Shown: one piece after another, positions 49,013 through 60,800 of the stretch | How positions within the stretch are numbered: position 1 is the first letter of the stretch | Layout: every line of letters starts with the position of its first letter | Assembly: GCA_030248295.1 (NCBI GenBank) | Contig: JASANH010001537.1 | Location: 496,001 to 560,000 of the forward strand | DNA length: 64,000 bases | Reading direction: 5' to 3' | From: Mesodorylaimus sp. YZB2_4 | Taxonomy: Eukaryota > Nematoda > Enoplea > Dorylaimida > Dorylaimidae | Translations under genes and position numbers: made by a program | The notes under the pieces: generated by a model | What the model saw: the letters and a program-made list of their open reading frames with translations, nothing else | Told to the model about the DNA's origin: nothing | Databases searched by the model: none

Positions 49013-49631
49013 GCACGTTGTACAGTGTATTTGCCTGGGTTACTGTAGAGGAGCTACTGGGGCATGGGTGCGGGAACGTATGGGTCATTTTTAGCATTCT
49101 CACAGTCTTCACCCTTCACTTTTCCATGAAATATATTTTTACATTTTCCCGTGATTTGAATCGCCCATTTGGTGACTTTGCGCTGGGCATATTTTAGTTG
49201 ACAAAATCGATATTCGCAATTTTTGAAAACAGTGTATTTTTGCACGTTCTTCATAATGAAGAGATATTCTTTTTTGCTGGAAGTGTTTGCGTTTTGTATG
49301 TATTTCAAGGCTAGGCAATAAAAATGCAGCAAACGTGCAATAGGTAGTTGATATCTATAGTTTGTATTTGGCGCCTGTTGCGATACGGTTGTTTGAACTT
49401 GCCGCGTTCATGCTGCTTATATCAATCTAAATTGGTTTTCGTTCTGCGCGAGCTGTGCGCTGGGAGCGAAAATTTTTGGAACCGATCAAATTTTGTAATC
49501 AGAAGTTTTTTCCTGAACAAATCAGTAAATAAACTTTGAGAATAGGAATTGAATTATTTTGAGATTTTACGAGATCAATGAGCGGATTCAGTAGGGGATT
49601 TTTCTCTTGTATTTTACGGACATTTTAATGG
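49013..49631. other. BCAS3 3' flank and ZC3H13 upstream region
   Basis: No gene is supported. An AATAAA hexamer at 49317-49322 is the best polyadenylation signal for BCAS3. Confidence 0.45.
49317..49322 (+). terminator. Polyadenylation signal, BCAS3
   Basis: Exact AATAAA about 305 bases downstream of the BCAS3 stop codon. Confidence 0.45.
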
Positions 49632-52600
49632 ATGGCGGAATCCGGTTCGTCGTCGAACAGCGTCAGAAAACGACACAAACCAATCGAACCACCCAGTCCC
49701 GAACCGAGAAGACATTTATCGTCGAATAGTGATCAGTTGTATTATCAGAGGCATCAAAGTCAACAGCGAAATCCATCGTCGCAGACGCGGGACGCGGGAT
49801 TTAGTGGTGGGTCGCATGGAAAACGTCAATATGATGAATTGAACGATGCTCCGATTCACGGTCATGATTTGATTGAACAGTCGCAGAGGAGGGCAAAAGC
49901 CAGTGTTTTCGATCGATTGGGAGGAAACGTGGTAAGTCTGCGATGTTAAAGTCTGCGTGGTAGTGCCTGGTACTCTGCAAGGCTTAGTGTTTCGGTACTT
50001 GGGGATTTGATACCCGCGTCTATAAGGTTTTTGCGAAAATCACCGTTCGCTGCTTTGTGCGATCCGAAATCAAACTCGAAGACGAATGTTTTGGATCCTT
50101 TGAGGCAAGGCCGCATGAAAATCGCGATTCAGGTGTATTAGGAACCAAAAATGTCAAGGCACAGAGTTTGGGGCTGTTACGGAAAGGGAGAAATAGGCCC
50201 GGCATATAATAATGGATCGACTTTGAAATACTGTATATGGGAAAAATGTTTGAGAAAATTTATGTATTAAATTTAAAATTTAGCTCGAAATTAAATTTAT
50301 TTGAACGTAAACAGTATAAAAGTCTTTAAATTTTCAAAGTGGTCGCCGCTGTTTCAAACGTAAACAGAACAGGAACTTTTCCAGACGGGTCTATTTGCGG
50401 GTAGAAAGGGAGAAATAATGCGTCGCGACATGGTTGCTGTTACGCTGCATCCAGTGAAAGCGTTTGATTGAAGGTATCACCTCCGAAGCGGCCAAATCCA
50501 TGTATCAATTGGATGAATACGGGACAGTGCTCTCGCGGTCGGAATTGCGCCTACTTGCATCCACCGTTGTCCCCGGGGAATTTATCAGCGAGTTCATCGC
50601 AGCAGCATTTAGAACCGCGTCACGGACATCAGCATCAAACGCGTTCATCTTATCAGAATCAACATGGCGGTGGTCATCAAGAACAACCATCTTATCAGCG
50701 ACGCTACCGTCACCAACAGGAGATTGATATAAGCGAGCAAGAACACTTGGAAAGATCGTCTACGTCGGACGCTTATACAAGTTCGCGATTGCCGTTAGGC
50801 GGTTCCCGGGACCATAGACATTATCCAGATTACGGGCGTGAACGTGCAAGGCAATACGAAAGTGAACACTCGCGGGAGCGCGATCGCTTCGAACGTTCTG
50901 GTCGCGATGACGGTGATGGAATGGTTGAACAAGGACAGCGAAGACGTGGTGCTGCTCGTGGTGATGCTGCGTATCCACCGTCAACGGGCAGCGCAGATGA
51001 ATTGTCAGACCATGTAAGGGGGATCGGGGAACTCGGATGCATTTTAATGCTAAAACGAAGGCTGTCGTTGCAGGAAAACGCAAAATTACGTTCAACAGTT
51101 GTGGTGACAAAAGCCAATGTTTCAAAGTCGAGCGAAGGCAACAATGGCGCGTCTAATTATTCGAAACGCCCGTCTCACATTCCTCGTGATGATATCGCTG
51201 TGGCAGGTTTGTTGATATTTTATTTTTCTGGCCGATTCAAGCCTGACATAAACGCTTTTTAGGCGATAATCGGGAATTGGAATCGGAGGAGGCGCTGAAA
51301 AAGCAGCTGAAAGAATTGCAGCGGCAATTGCAAGAATTAGACGAGGGCGAGGACGATAATAGAGAGAGCGTACTGTCCAGGAACGGTGGAAGAGGCAGTC
51401 AGGTAAGGATGCGTGACGTGTGCGGGGTTGAGAGGGGTGTTATTGAATTCGATTTAGGCGCGTGAACGACGACTTGACGCTGCTGAATCGACCGGAAGAC
51501 AAACCAACAGAAACGGGGTTGTCAATGAAAAACAGTACACTCGCTATCGAAGTGACGATCATCAGAATTTGCAGCCCGCATCACCAGTCTCATCTGCGAC
51601 TGGATCACGTCACACGAGCAGGCGACACGGAGCTCGAGATGAAGGTATTGATTGATTTCTAGCTGGTTTTAGACGCCGACTAAATTGCTGTTGTTCTAGA
51701 ACGAATTCCAATTGACGAGGACCGAAGAGGGCATTATCATCACGATACCGCGTCTGTGAAATCGTACGGTTCCTCGTCGAGACGAATGGAATCGCCGAAC
51801 GCCACGAGGTCGAGCAAACATGTGAACGGGGAGCGGTTAAGTCACGGAGTAAGCTGAGAAGGCCACAGGGGTCCGATGCGCTTGTCAGAATGATCATGTG
51901 ATTCAGGGAGAATGGCGGGAGAGCGAACGACGACGGAGCCTAAGCGTGGAGACGTCTAGTTCCAGGCGAAGTCGTCGGAGTGTCGGTGGTGGCGACTCGT
52001 CGCGCTATCATCACGCCAGTACGGCCAGCGGGTCGGGCTCTATGGGCGGAAGTACTTATCCGCGTATTGAAGACTATCGAAGGACGGCTATTTCGTCATC
52101 GCATCGCCGCGCCCAAGACTTCGCCATGGATCAGCGATCGTCGGGTTTGGATGAAGGACGATCGCATAGTATGAAGTTTTCAGTGTTATATTCTAGTTTA
52201 CTTAAGCACGATGATAGCTATGCTTGTCTGAATAATGCATTTTTAGCCTCTCGTCTGCCGCCGCAGCATCATGAACATAATCGCCGTATGCCGGACCGAT
52301 ACTTCGAGGCTAACGATGATCGTGGGAATCATTCGAAAACGAGGACTAGTAGTTTTGAGCGGCAGAAGGAGATTTTGCATAGAAGCCGTCACGACCAAGT
52401 ATCTCATTTGTCATCGAGACCAGATTCGCGTAGCGATTTGAGGACGTTGAAAGCGCCGCTGTCAGCGTCAATAACGGATATGCGTACAGATTCGGGTGGT
52501 CATAATCGATATCGCATTGACAGCTCGTCGAGACGAGGAAGACAACGCGTCGAGCCGATGCGACGTCCCGACATCGCCTCGGATCGCCGTCGTGCTCAGT

Positions 52601-53595
52601 CGTATCGCGAAATGGGCGGCCCGAAAGGAGCGCATTTGAGTAGCCGTCGTAAGCGACCGATAGATGAAATGGAGATCCAGCGTGGAAGCAGTGCCAAGAA
52701 GGGAAGGTATGAACATGAGGTAGCTGACAAACGACGAGCCGATTCCTCCGGCAAGTCGTCGTCGAGTAGTCTGAAAAGGGACGAGAGAGCGAGAGTGGAA
52801 GAGCAAATGGGTAAGAGTTCAGGTGGATTCGGGTAATGGTAGGCTTTCCAATTTGCTTTGCGTTTTCAGAGACGCTTGAAACGAAGGGAGAGGATCGCCC
52901 GGTTTTGGATCAACGTGAACTGGAACCGATTAGCGACGAGGAAGTTGACGAAGCCAGCGGAGAGATGTCGTCGGTTGCGGCGGATGTAATTTCAGAAAAT
53001 CAGGTCATTGAAGAAGCCTCGACTTTGAGTGTTGGAGAGAATCGGCGAGTGGTGAATGTATTGGCTGTGGAGTGGCCAGACCCAGATGGTGCGATGACCA
53101 TGCCGTCGGGTGGTCGACGTCGACGTTTCGATGCCGATTTCTTGTTGCCGACGATTGGGCATTGCGTTGAGTACATGGACGAGCTGACGCTGGATGAGGC
53201 GAATAATAGAGCTGCGGGTGACAGTGTGGGCGACATGGACGCTGTTGCGAAGAGGCATGGGGCTTTGAGAAGACTGCGCTTATTGAGCGATGTGGGCTCG
53301 TCGCATCGTCGAGCAATGTCGGCCCGAGTAGATCTCAAAATGCGGCGTCAACTTTGCGGTTTGGTTGCTGAGGTGAGTAGGCACCGTGGTGTGAAACATG
53401 AACCCGACGGGTCTGATAGATCGTTTGTGGGTTACGAGGATCCTGTCCTTGCAGGCTGACATGACCAGCAATACGATGGAGTTGAATGTACCATTGAGGG
53501 GACGAACTTTCCGCAAAGCGTTGTCCTCATTCGAAAAGTGGACTCGAGACCATGGCGAGAGTGCTGTGGAGGAGGGGAATGGAAGGAGTTTATAA
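49632..53595 (+). CDS. ZC3H13: ZC3H13/Flacc-like CCCH zinc-finger protein (m6A writer-associated)
   Basis: Ten exons join to 972 codons: 49632-49931, 50474-51013, 51074-51206, 51263-51402, 51458-51644, 51700-51848, 51907-52168, 52247-52810, 52870-53372, 53455-53595. ZC3H13 (fly Flacc/Xio) anchors the WTAP-Virilizer complex that places m6A on nuclear mRNA. Evidence: an N-terminal SVFDRLGG motif; one C-x8-C-x5-C-x3-H finger in CINWMNTGQCSRGRNCAYLH; a coiled segment ALKKQLKELQRQLQELDE; and long Arg/Ser/Glu/His-rich low-complexity regions. Near the C-terminus comes LEPISDEEVDEASGE, matching the conserved EPISDDELDEI, with a helical conserved end (RRLRLLSDVG...GLVAEADMTSNTMELNVPLR). The gene is shorter than the vertebrate protein. 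Introns 2 and 7 are stop-free and multiples of three. Confidence 0.82.
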
Positions 53596-54241
53596 TTACT
53601 GCGGACGCTCGCGAAGTTGGCGGCGCGAAAAGTGGAAGGCCGCCTCGATTTGAGGTAATCTTTCTACCTTGATCGGCGAGGAGGGGGTGTTTGAGCGATA
53701 AGAGATATTTGGTAAATGATTTGATTCATTGTATGTCTGTTCAGTGAAGTGGTACATTGGCCTGTGTGTAATGGTAGATGCTATCGATGGCCGCTTTCGA
53801 TTCAAAATCGGTCATCTCTGGTGTGCTATTGTCTTGTAGTGAGTGTTGTCGTGATTATGCACATGCAAACGTGCAGTGAGATGGCTCCCTCGCAAAATGA
53901 AATCGATGCGAACATGTAAGATTAATAAAACATTTCGGGCAGATTATTGTTGTAGTAACGGGAAACCAACCGTAGTCTTTTTTGAATTCCCGCGCTTTCC
54001 GGTAGACAACTTCAAATTCGAAATGGCTTTGCTTCGTGTCGAGTGCGTGCAAAGAGTGCGAATCCGCTTCCTAAAGGACTTGTGGAATTTTTGGCGAATG
54101 ACATTCTGATCGCTGGCAGTTTTAGTTTTACTGAAGAATTAATCAGTGGACCAGGTTCTCAGTAGTTTTGGGGCAAGTTCGTTCAAACTGAAGCAAATAG
54201 CGGCGGGAAAGCCTTGCGCTGCGGCCGTTGCGGTGGCAAAA
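53596..54241. other. Intergenic region, ZC3H13 to GOSR1
   Basis: No coding sequence is supported; the frame at 53876-54109 (+) is short and featureless. Confidence 0.4.
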
Positions 54242-57036
54242 ATGACCACAATGACGACTACGTGGGAAGGTAAGGACAAGGACGGATGACTGGAGATTGA
54301 ATATGTTTGGGCAAAAAGAACGTAAATAGAAGCCTTTAAGCATCGAATTTTGAGCGTTTGAGTCACGGTACACCAGAGAGCTGTGGTTACACTGCGACAA
54401 AGTAATCTCCCCTGAAAGCAGTAACCACAGCTTTCTAGTGTATCGTGACTGAAACGCTCAAAATTCGAGGCTTAAAGGCGGCGCTTTTGCAAATTGTCCA
54501 CCAATTTCTTGAATCCAGTCCATTCTAGCCTTAGGCTAAGACTAAGCCCAAATCCAGCCTATCCCTTAGCCTATTATGAAGACAAAGTGCAAAAGTGCCG
54601 AAATGGGTGCACTCCTTCTGAGATTGTTTTCAATTTGTGACTCAGTGACGACATCTTGGGATTGATGCCTTACCTGAGAAATTAATGACGCTTTCCTGCA
54701 TTTCGTAGCGGATGCCTGATTTAAGTTGATATACAGTTCGGTTTTTTAGATTTGCGACGTCGTGCTAGACAATTGGAGAACGATATAGATTCAAAGCTTT
54801 TGAATTTGAATAAGCTGGGTGTGAGCATTGGAGGAACACAACGTCGTTTTGATGTCAGCTTAGCTGAATCGTAAGTTTAGTTTTAACATTTCTCGGTTTT
54901 TCGAGCAGAGCTGTAGCGTTGCATTTTGGATTTTAGATCATCAGAGAAGTCTCCTTTGTTGTCTTCGCAGAATGCCTTCGATGGATTGTCGGCCGATATC
55001 GAACACTCTTTGTCGAAGGTAAATTTTATGATAAATTTAGTGTTGTGGGCGAAGTTTACTTGCGATGAAGGTGTAGCAAGACTTGCACTCTCTCGCAAAG
55101 ACTGGGTGGCTCGAAAAGATGATTCATTGGGGGCCACCTGTTCCTGAAAAGTTGGCACATCGCACTGGAGATCGAAGAAGCTGTTAGTTTATCACGTCAT
55201 TTACGTTTCAGCTTCGAGAAATCAATGACCAAATGGCGGATTTCATTGGTTCGAACGTTGTTACGAGTGCTGGCAGTAATCCGGCCCTGTCGCATACTCT
55301 GCAGAGGCATCGTGAGATACTTCGAGATTATTCGCAAGAATTTACACGAACACGTGCCAATATTCGAGCCAGTTTAGAACGAGAGCAGTTATTGGGCCCG
55401 GTGAATGATGAGTATGTTGAGTGAAATTTGTCAAAAAGTTGTTCCATCTCTGAATGGATTTTCAGCTCGCTTCGTGGCAGCGATGGCTTGAATAATCGCC
55501 GAAGCGACAGTTTCTTGAAGGAACACGAACACATTCGCAGTTCTGATCGCTTACTCGATGATCAGATAAGGTAATGTACTCGCTGTATGCTAAGGTTGAG
55601 CAGTCTAACGGGGAGCAATCCGGGGGACACCTTGTCTATCGAATGAAATCCCTCCGTGAGGAAAAGATTGTTACATGTGTCATACTCCATCGATCCATAT
55701 TTGGTCAAACGTGAGTGTAAAGTGTCATGTACATAGCGTTATATTGTGAAGTATGAGGTCTCGTGTTATTGCATGCTGGCACGTGACACTTGCCACTCAA
55801 ATACCAAATATGGATCGATGGGTCTAACAGTCGTTTCCTCACCGAATGACCAGGTGCGACCGGATCCAAAAAAGATCCGGATCCGGATCTACCGGATCTG
55901 AAAAAGCCGGATCTACCGGATCTAAAAAAATTTGAAATACTACTTGATTTTGAAATACTCCCAAATCTTTGATGACGCTCGATTGCTCATCTTCTCCCCC
56001 CCTGAGCCCTGAACCCAGACAAGGGAGGCACTAATTTCTCAATAGAAGAGACCGCTGATACACTTGACACCGCCACGATGAGCCAATCGACGAATTGCCG
56101 GCTTGGTAATACCTCGGATGTTGTCACGAACAACAAGATACGTATGAACAGAAAAATTCCCTGACGAGCGAGGACAAGAACTAGGAAATGGCTAGCTTGT
56201 AGAGATGAGATTGCATGAATGTGGCTGGCTTGGTCACATACTTTTTTGTCATAAGTGGTCAAATTCTTCATTTTGTCATAAGCAGTCCAAAATTCAAAGA
56301 TCCGGTAAGATCCGGCAGAAAAGATCCGGTACCGGAACCGGATCCAGTCAGATCCGGCCGGATCCACCGGAACCGAAAGATCCGGTCGCACCTGGCCGAA
56401 TGATTTGATTTTATACGCAACTAACTTATCGCATTCACCCAGTCACCCTAACGATTCCCTCTCCTCAGTGGCTGCGTGATAGCCGAATAGTAAAATGAGG
56501 ACCCTGGCTCATCAATTGCTCTTACTGTAAAACAGAACCAGCTCTCAGACGAAAACAACTTGGAAATTGGAGCGTGTCAAAAACTTGAGGCCTGAGCGGG
56601 TATCGAACCTGCGTCTGGTGTGTATGCAGCAATTATAAGAAAGTGGGTTCGATTCCCACTTGGGATTACAGTTTGCCAGTTGGTCAGAACAACAAATAGT
56701 CTGTCATTCCTTGATTTTTCTGTTTTCAGTATTGCCATATCGACTAAGGAAAACCTGCAGCATCAGCGATACGGAATGCGCGAAATATCGAAAAAGATGA
56801 ACATGCTAACAAGTACATATTATAAGGGTGACACTAGGAAGAGAGTGGGGCATGGCATGTCAGTAGAACACCAGTTATGGCGGCAGGGGCAATATTTGGG
56901 CTTCTTTTCAGAGAAGTATCCAGCCATAAACAGCCTGATGCAAAGAATCCACTTGCGGAAACGACGAGATTCAATCGTCGTTGGCGCCGTTGTGGCCGTC
57001 TGCTTGATTTTATTGTTCATTTATGCCACGCGATAA
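54242..57036 (+). CDS. GOSR1: Golgi SNAP receptor complex member 1 (GS28, Qb-SNARE)
   Basis: Seven exons join in phase to 247 codons, the usual GS28 length: 54242-54269, 54750-54870, 54937-55018, 55212-55411, 55466-55570, 56730-56812, 56912-57036. GOSR1 acts in ER-Golgi and intra-Golgi fusion with syntaxin 5, Ykt6 and Bet1-type SNAREs. The N-terminus ([18 protein letters not shown]) is typical, followed by [18 protein letters not shown]. The SNARE motif has [20 protein letters not shown] and [20 protein letters not shown], leading to [20 protein letters not shown] and a C-terminal membrane anchor ([19 protein letters not shown]). The last intron, 56813-56911, is 99 nt without a stop; removing it restores the family spacing between MNMLT and KYPAINSL. 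The tiny 28-base first exon fixes the start at 54242. Confidence 0.95.
54332..54479. mobile_element. Palindromic MITE in GOSR1 intron 1
   Basis: Arms at about 54332-54389 and 54421-54479 are reverse complements with a few mismatches: GCCTTTAAG, AATTTTGAGCGTTT, GCTGTGGTTACT, and their complements. The loop is about 30 bases. It would form a strong hairpin in the intron RNA. Confidence 0.75.
55850..56395. mobile_element. Short hAT MITE in GOSR1 intron 5
   Basis: Perfect 17-base inverted termini, CCAGGTGCGACCGGATC and its complement, are flanked by an exact 8-base duplication CCGAATGA at 55842-55849 and 56396-56403. Both ends are packed with GATCCGG/CCGGATCT repeats (55858-55930 and 56300-56385). 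At 546 bases it has no transposase. The ends are one base change from those of the 1.5-kb element in MED1 intron 9, suggesting a shared transposase source. Confidence 0.92.
56585..56670. repeat. tRNA-like SINE fragments in GOSR1 intron 5
   Basis: On the minus strand 56588-56612 reads CAGGTTCGATACCCGCTCAG, a B-box followed by the same tail as in HGH1 intron 1. On the plus strand 56639-56664 has AAGTGGGTTCGATTCCCACT, a near-perfect T-arm-like hairpin. Two tRNA-like pieces in opposite orientation lie within 80 bases. Confidence 0.45.
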
Positions 57037-57830
57037 ATTTATAAAAACTAAATACCGTTTTGGCTAATTACTAAAAATGCCTTTACGATGTGATATCTGC
57101 GGTGTAATCACATTTATGTTGGCTCGGTATGATTATTGAGCTGTGCAGGTACAGGTCTGTAAATGGTAGGGAGGACAGTGTGGTGTAAGAGAACGTGTGC
57201 AATTCAGGAATAAAGTAACAGTTTCGTGTGTTTTTATGGAGTATGTGTCCGTTGTTTGAATTTCGCGCCTTGTGATGCGCAGGTAGGGTGGAAGCTGCCG
57301 TGGGACCATTTGCGAGACGTGCGCGCGGCCATGCTTTGTTGCGGAGGAAAATGTAGTGGGCCATTCCCGTCGTCGAGCGGTTGGGACTAGGCTAGGAAGA
57401 CAAGATGAGTTGAAATATTGAACGGTGTTGGGAAATCGAAACATGATGTGAAAACTGATTGATCTCTAATATCGTTGGGATATTCGATATAATTTCCTCG
57501 ATCCCTTCGCTGATTTATTCTGGCTTGACCTAGTTGCTATCGCACTCTGCGTGTCCCTTTTCCGCTTTTTTGCGTGCGTTGGGCTATCATCGCTCTCGTC
57601 TATTTTGATCATTTCATATGTTTGCGCAAGTTAGTTTTTAGTGAGATATGATACGTAATATGATTCGAAATTTGGATATCATTAGAATTCGAATATCATC
57701 GATAAATCGGCCTGGGTGAGATAACTGTGCGTTTCGGAGCCTACTGTAGCCGCTCTTGGACCGATGTCTGGAATATTGCGTTATGCACGAACGTAAAAGT
57801 GATTGGATACAAAATAATTTTTAAAGAAAA
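57037..57830. other. GOSR1 3' flank and CBP upstream region
   Basis: No gene is supported. An AATAAA hexamer at 57209-57214 is the likely GOSR1 polyadenylation signal; the remainder should contain the promoter and 5' leader of the CBP gene. Confidence 0.45.
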
Positions 57831-60800
57831 ATGACTGACCTGGAGGAACCGACTGCGAAGAAAGCGAAAATTAATTCGACTGCTGGTATGTAGTTGTTAT
57901 AAATAGATATACTGTAAGTAGGGTGCTAGTATGGTAGGTCGAGAAGTTGAGTGAGGACTGCACAGGTTTGATAGACTGGATTAAGCTGGCCATTATGTAG
58001 CTATGTGGAATTCCGTAGCTTTAAGTTGTTGAATCGGCTCTTTTAGATTTTGATTGGGATCTGCCCGATGAACTTTTGGAAGCACCATCGACATCGAATG
58101 CGCCAGCTCCGAGTGGTAGTATTCCGGCGCCCGGTAGCTATTCAACGTATAACAGCGGCATCGTGAATGGTTCAGCGGCTGGTGGAATGTCGTCGTCTAA
58201 TCAACAATTCGGGGCCAACTTTTCTCCTGGTCAGCAGCGGCCGATGATGGACATGCCAGCTCATAGTCAACCTTCGCATTTCACTTCTAACGGCGTAATG
58301 GTTGGAAGCGCAAGCGGTGGTCCGAATGCGTCAGGTAACAGTGTCCTAGAAGAACTATTGCTAACAAATCGATCAGCTTCGACTGTCGCGCCGTCGCCTG
58401 GTCAAGGGATGGTTCATATGCCGCCAATGGGTCAGCGTCCGCCCTCTTCTTCTTCGATGTTGATATCGAGCGCTCCTGGAATGCCTAACAGTTTTCCTAA
58501 TCGTGCGAGCGCATCATCGGCGCCGGTCAATCGATTGGGATCACCGCCGAATGTGCAAGTGATGAACCGACAAATGCCCGTCTTTCCGTCGTCCGAGTCT
58601 TACCCCAACCAAGGCCCTGGTGGTCTCACGCTGGTCAGCGGAAATGGTAATATGACTCAGTATCGTGCTCCGATGCAGCAAGATCAAATGATGATGATGG
58701 CAGGCAGCGGTGGCCGTGGTCCCGCTATGATCAATGGTCAAAAGATGAATCCTGGTGCGCCCCCGAATTTCATCCGATACGCGCGGCCACAAGCACCCAA
58801 TGGCAGCATGGTGATGGGCAATGGACCGATGGCCGGGCCTAATCAACCACCCATGTTGCCAATGAACGTAATGCAACAACAGCAGCAGCCACCGATGAAC
58901 CAGATGGCTCAACTTCACCAAATGAGAATGGTAAGGCAATGTGTGTCTCGGTGCACTTAATATAATGTCTGTCGTTTAGAACGGAGGCCCTCCTCTGAAT
59001 CCGCACATGAACATGAACCATCAGCCGTTTCCTCCCGACATGCACCCGTCGCAGTTACAACCACCTCCATTTTCTATGAGCGGCCCGATGGGTCATCAGC
59101 AGCAAGCGCCGCCGCCTAACATGAGTGGGGGAATGAGACCGAGGATGCCTCAGCATCAAGATATGAACGGACCACGTCCCATATCCGATCCCTTCTCGCC
59201 GCCGATGGGCATGCAGCCGCAGGAACGCATGCTCACCCCAGGGTCTGCCCGCATGCAGTATTCGAATCCAAATACAGGCGTAAGCACTCTTCTGTTCTTA
59301 GTCCTGCCGCATTGAAATCACCCTCTGTTCAGATGATTAATAATATGGGGCACGTTAATCCATCCATGGATATGATGAACTCGTCTTTGACGAACGGGAT
59401 GCCACCCATGCAGCAGCAGCCCATTCAACCGCCCTCATCGTCCGCGTCGGTACCATATCCCTCGCCGTCCATGCTCATGTCGCCACCGAATGGACCAGCC
59501 AGCGTTCAAGCACCGCCGTCGAATGATCCAGTCGGGGGTGGCAGTGTCCAAGGAGGAGGCCATGGGTCAGGAGCACCGCAAGATCCCGAAAAAAGGAAGC
59601 TGATTCAGCAGCAATTGGTGCTATTGTTGCACGCACTCAAATGCCAAGAACGAGAACGGACGAGCGAACAATCTTCTTGCTCTTTGCCACACTGCGGAAC
59701 GATGAAGACTGTGCTCACGCACATGACATCGTGTCAGGAGGGACGATCATGCACAGGTAAGACATCTGAAGAGTTCTGGGGCTTGTCACTGTTGACTAGG
59801 TACATGAGTGTTTGTTTGTTTCAGTTCCACATTGCGCATCGTCGAGGCAAATCCTAGGACATTGGAGAAGTTGCACTCGAGCCGATTGTCCTGTCTGCTC
59901 ACCCTTGCGACAAATGACTGATCGAAGCGGTCGAGGTATGTTCTTGAGTGTTGTCTCCGGGAAGTACTGTATTTTAGTTACGTTTTGATTATTGTATATC
60001 GTTTGCAGTGAATGGAAATGCTGCTCAAGCGATGATAAATGGTCACGCCATTTCGGACGCGCCGATGATAAACGATAGCCAAGGTGTCTCCAAGATGCAG
60101 CCAGCAGGTATGCTGATTGAGTGATCGATTTAGTTTGCATTTTCGTAATGTGGATTTTGCAGATTCAGATGGGGCGTTGGCCAGTCGACTATTTGGTGAA
60201 AACGACTTCGGATCTGTTCGTCCGTCGTTGAGGGCGGCGCAAGCGCAGTTGTTATCGCAAGATTCGAACGACGGTTCTAGCGGATCAAGTTTCACGCCAA
60301 AACTGCCGGCGCCCGAAATGGCTTCCGTACAGAAAGAATGGCATCGACAAGTGACGTTGGATCTCAGGAATCATTTAGTTAGTAAACTGGTCAAGGCTAT
60401 ATTTCCGTCGCCCGATCCGGCTGCCATGCACGATCAACGGATTCGTGATTTGATACAGTACGCTCGAAAGGTGGAAAAGGACATGTTCGAAACTGCCAGT
60501 GACCGGGTAAGAAGACACACTGTCTGCTAGAATGCGGCAAACGTTAACCGAGCAATTGTGTGCATTTCTTATGCTCTCGCGTTTTTAGGAAGAGTATTAT
60601 CACTTGTTAGCGGAAAAGATTTACAAAATTCAAAAAGAATTGCAAGAAAAGAAGCAACGTCGATTAGAACAAGCGCAAGGTCGGCCCCCGACGACGTCGG
60701 CTAATCAAAACGGATCTCCTGGTAGCAATTCATTCCTTCTGTCGTTCAGCAGCGAGGTATGTCGTGGTCGATTGCGTTTTCACAGAAAGCAAAACTGAGG

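Noticed and set aside
56638-56665. T-arm-like hairpin as a functional tRNA gene
   Set aside because: Only the B-box arm is convincing; no acceptor stem, D-arm or anticodon arm of normal spacing is seen.
56813-56911. In-frame segment as an extra 33-residue insert in GOSR1
   Set aside because: It has GTACAT and TTTTCAG ends, and its removal restores the conserved SNARE spacing and the 247-residue length; kept as an intron, with retention noted as a possibility.
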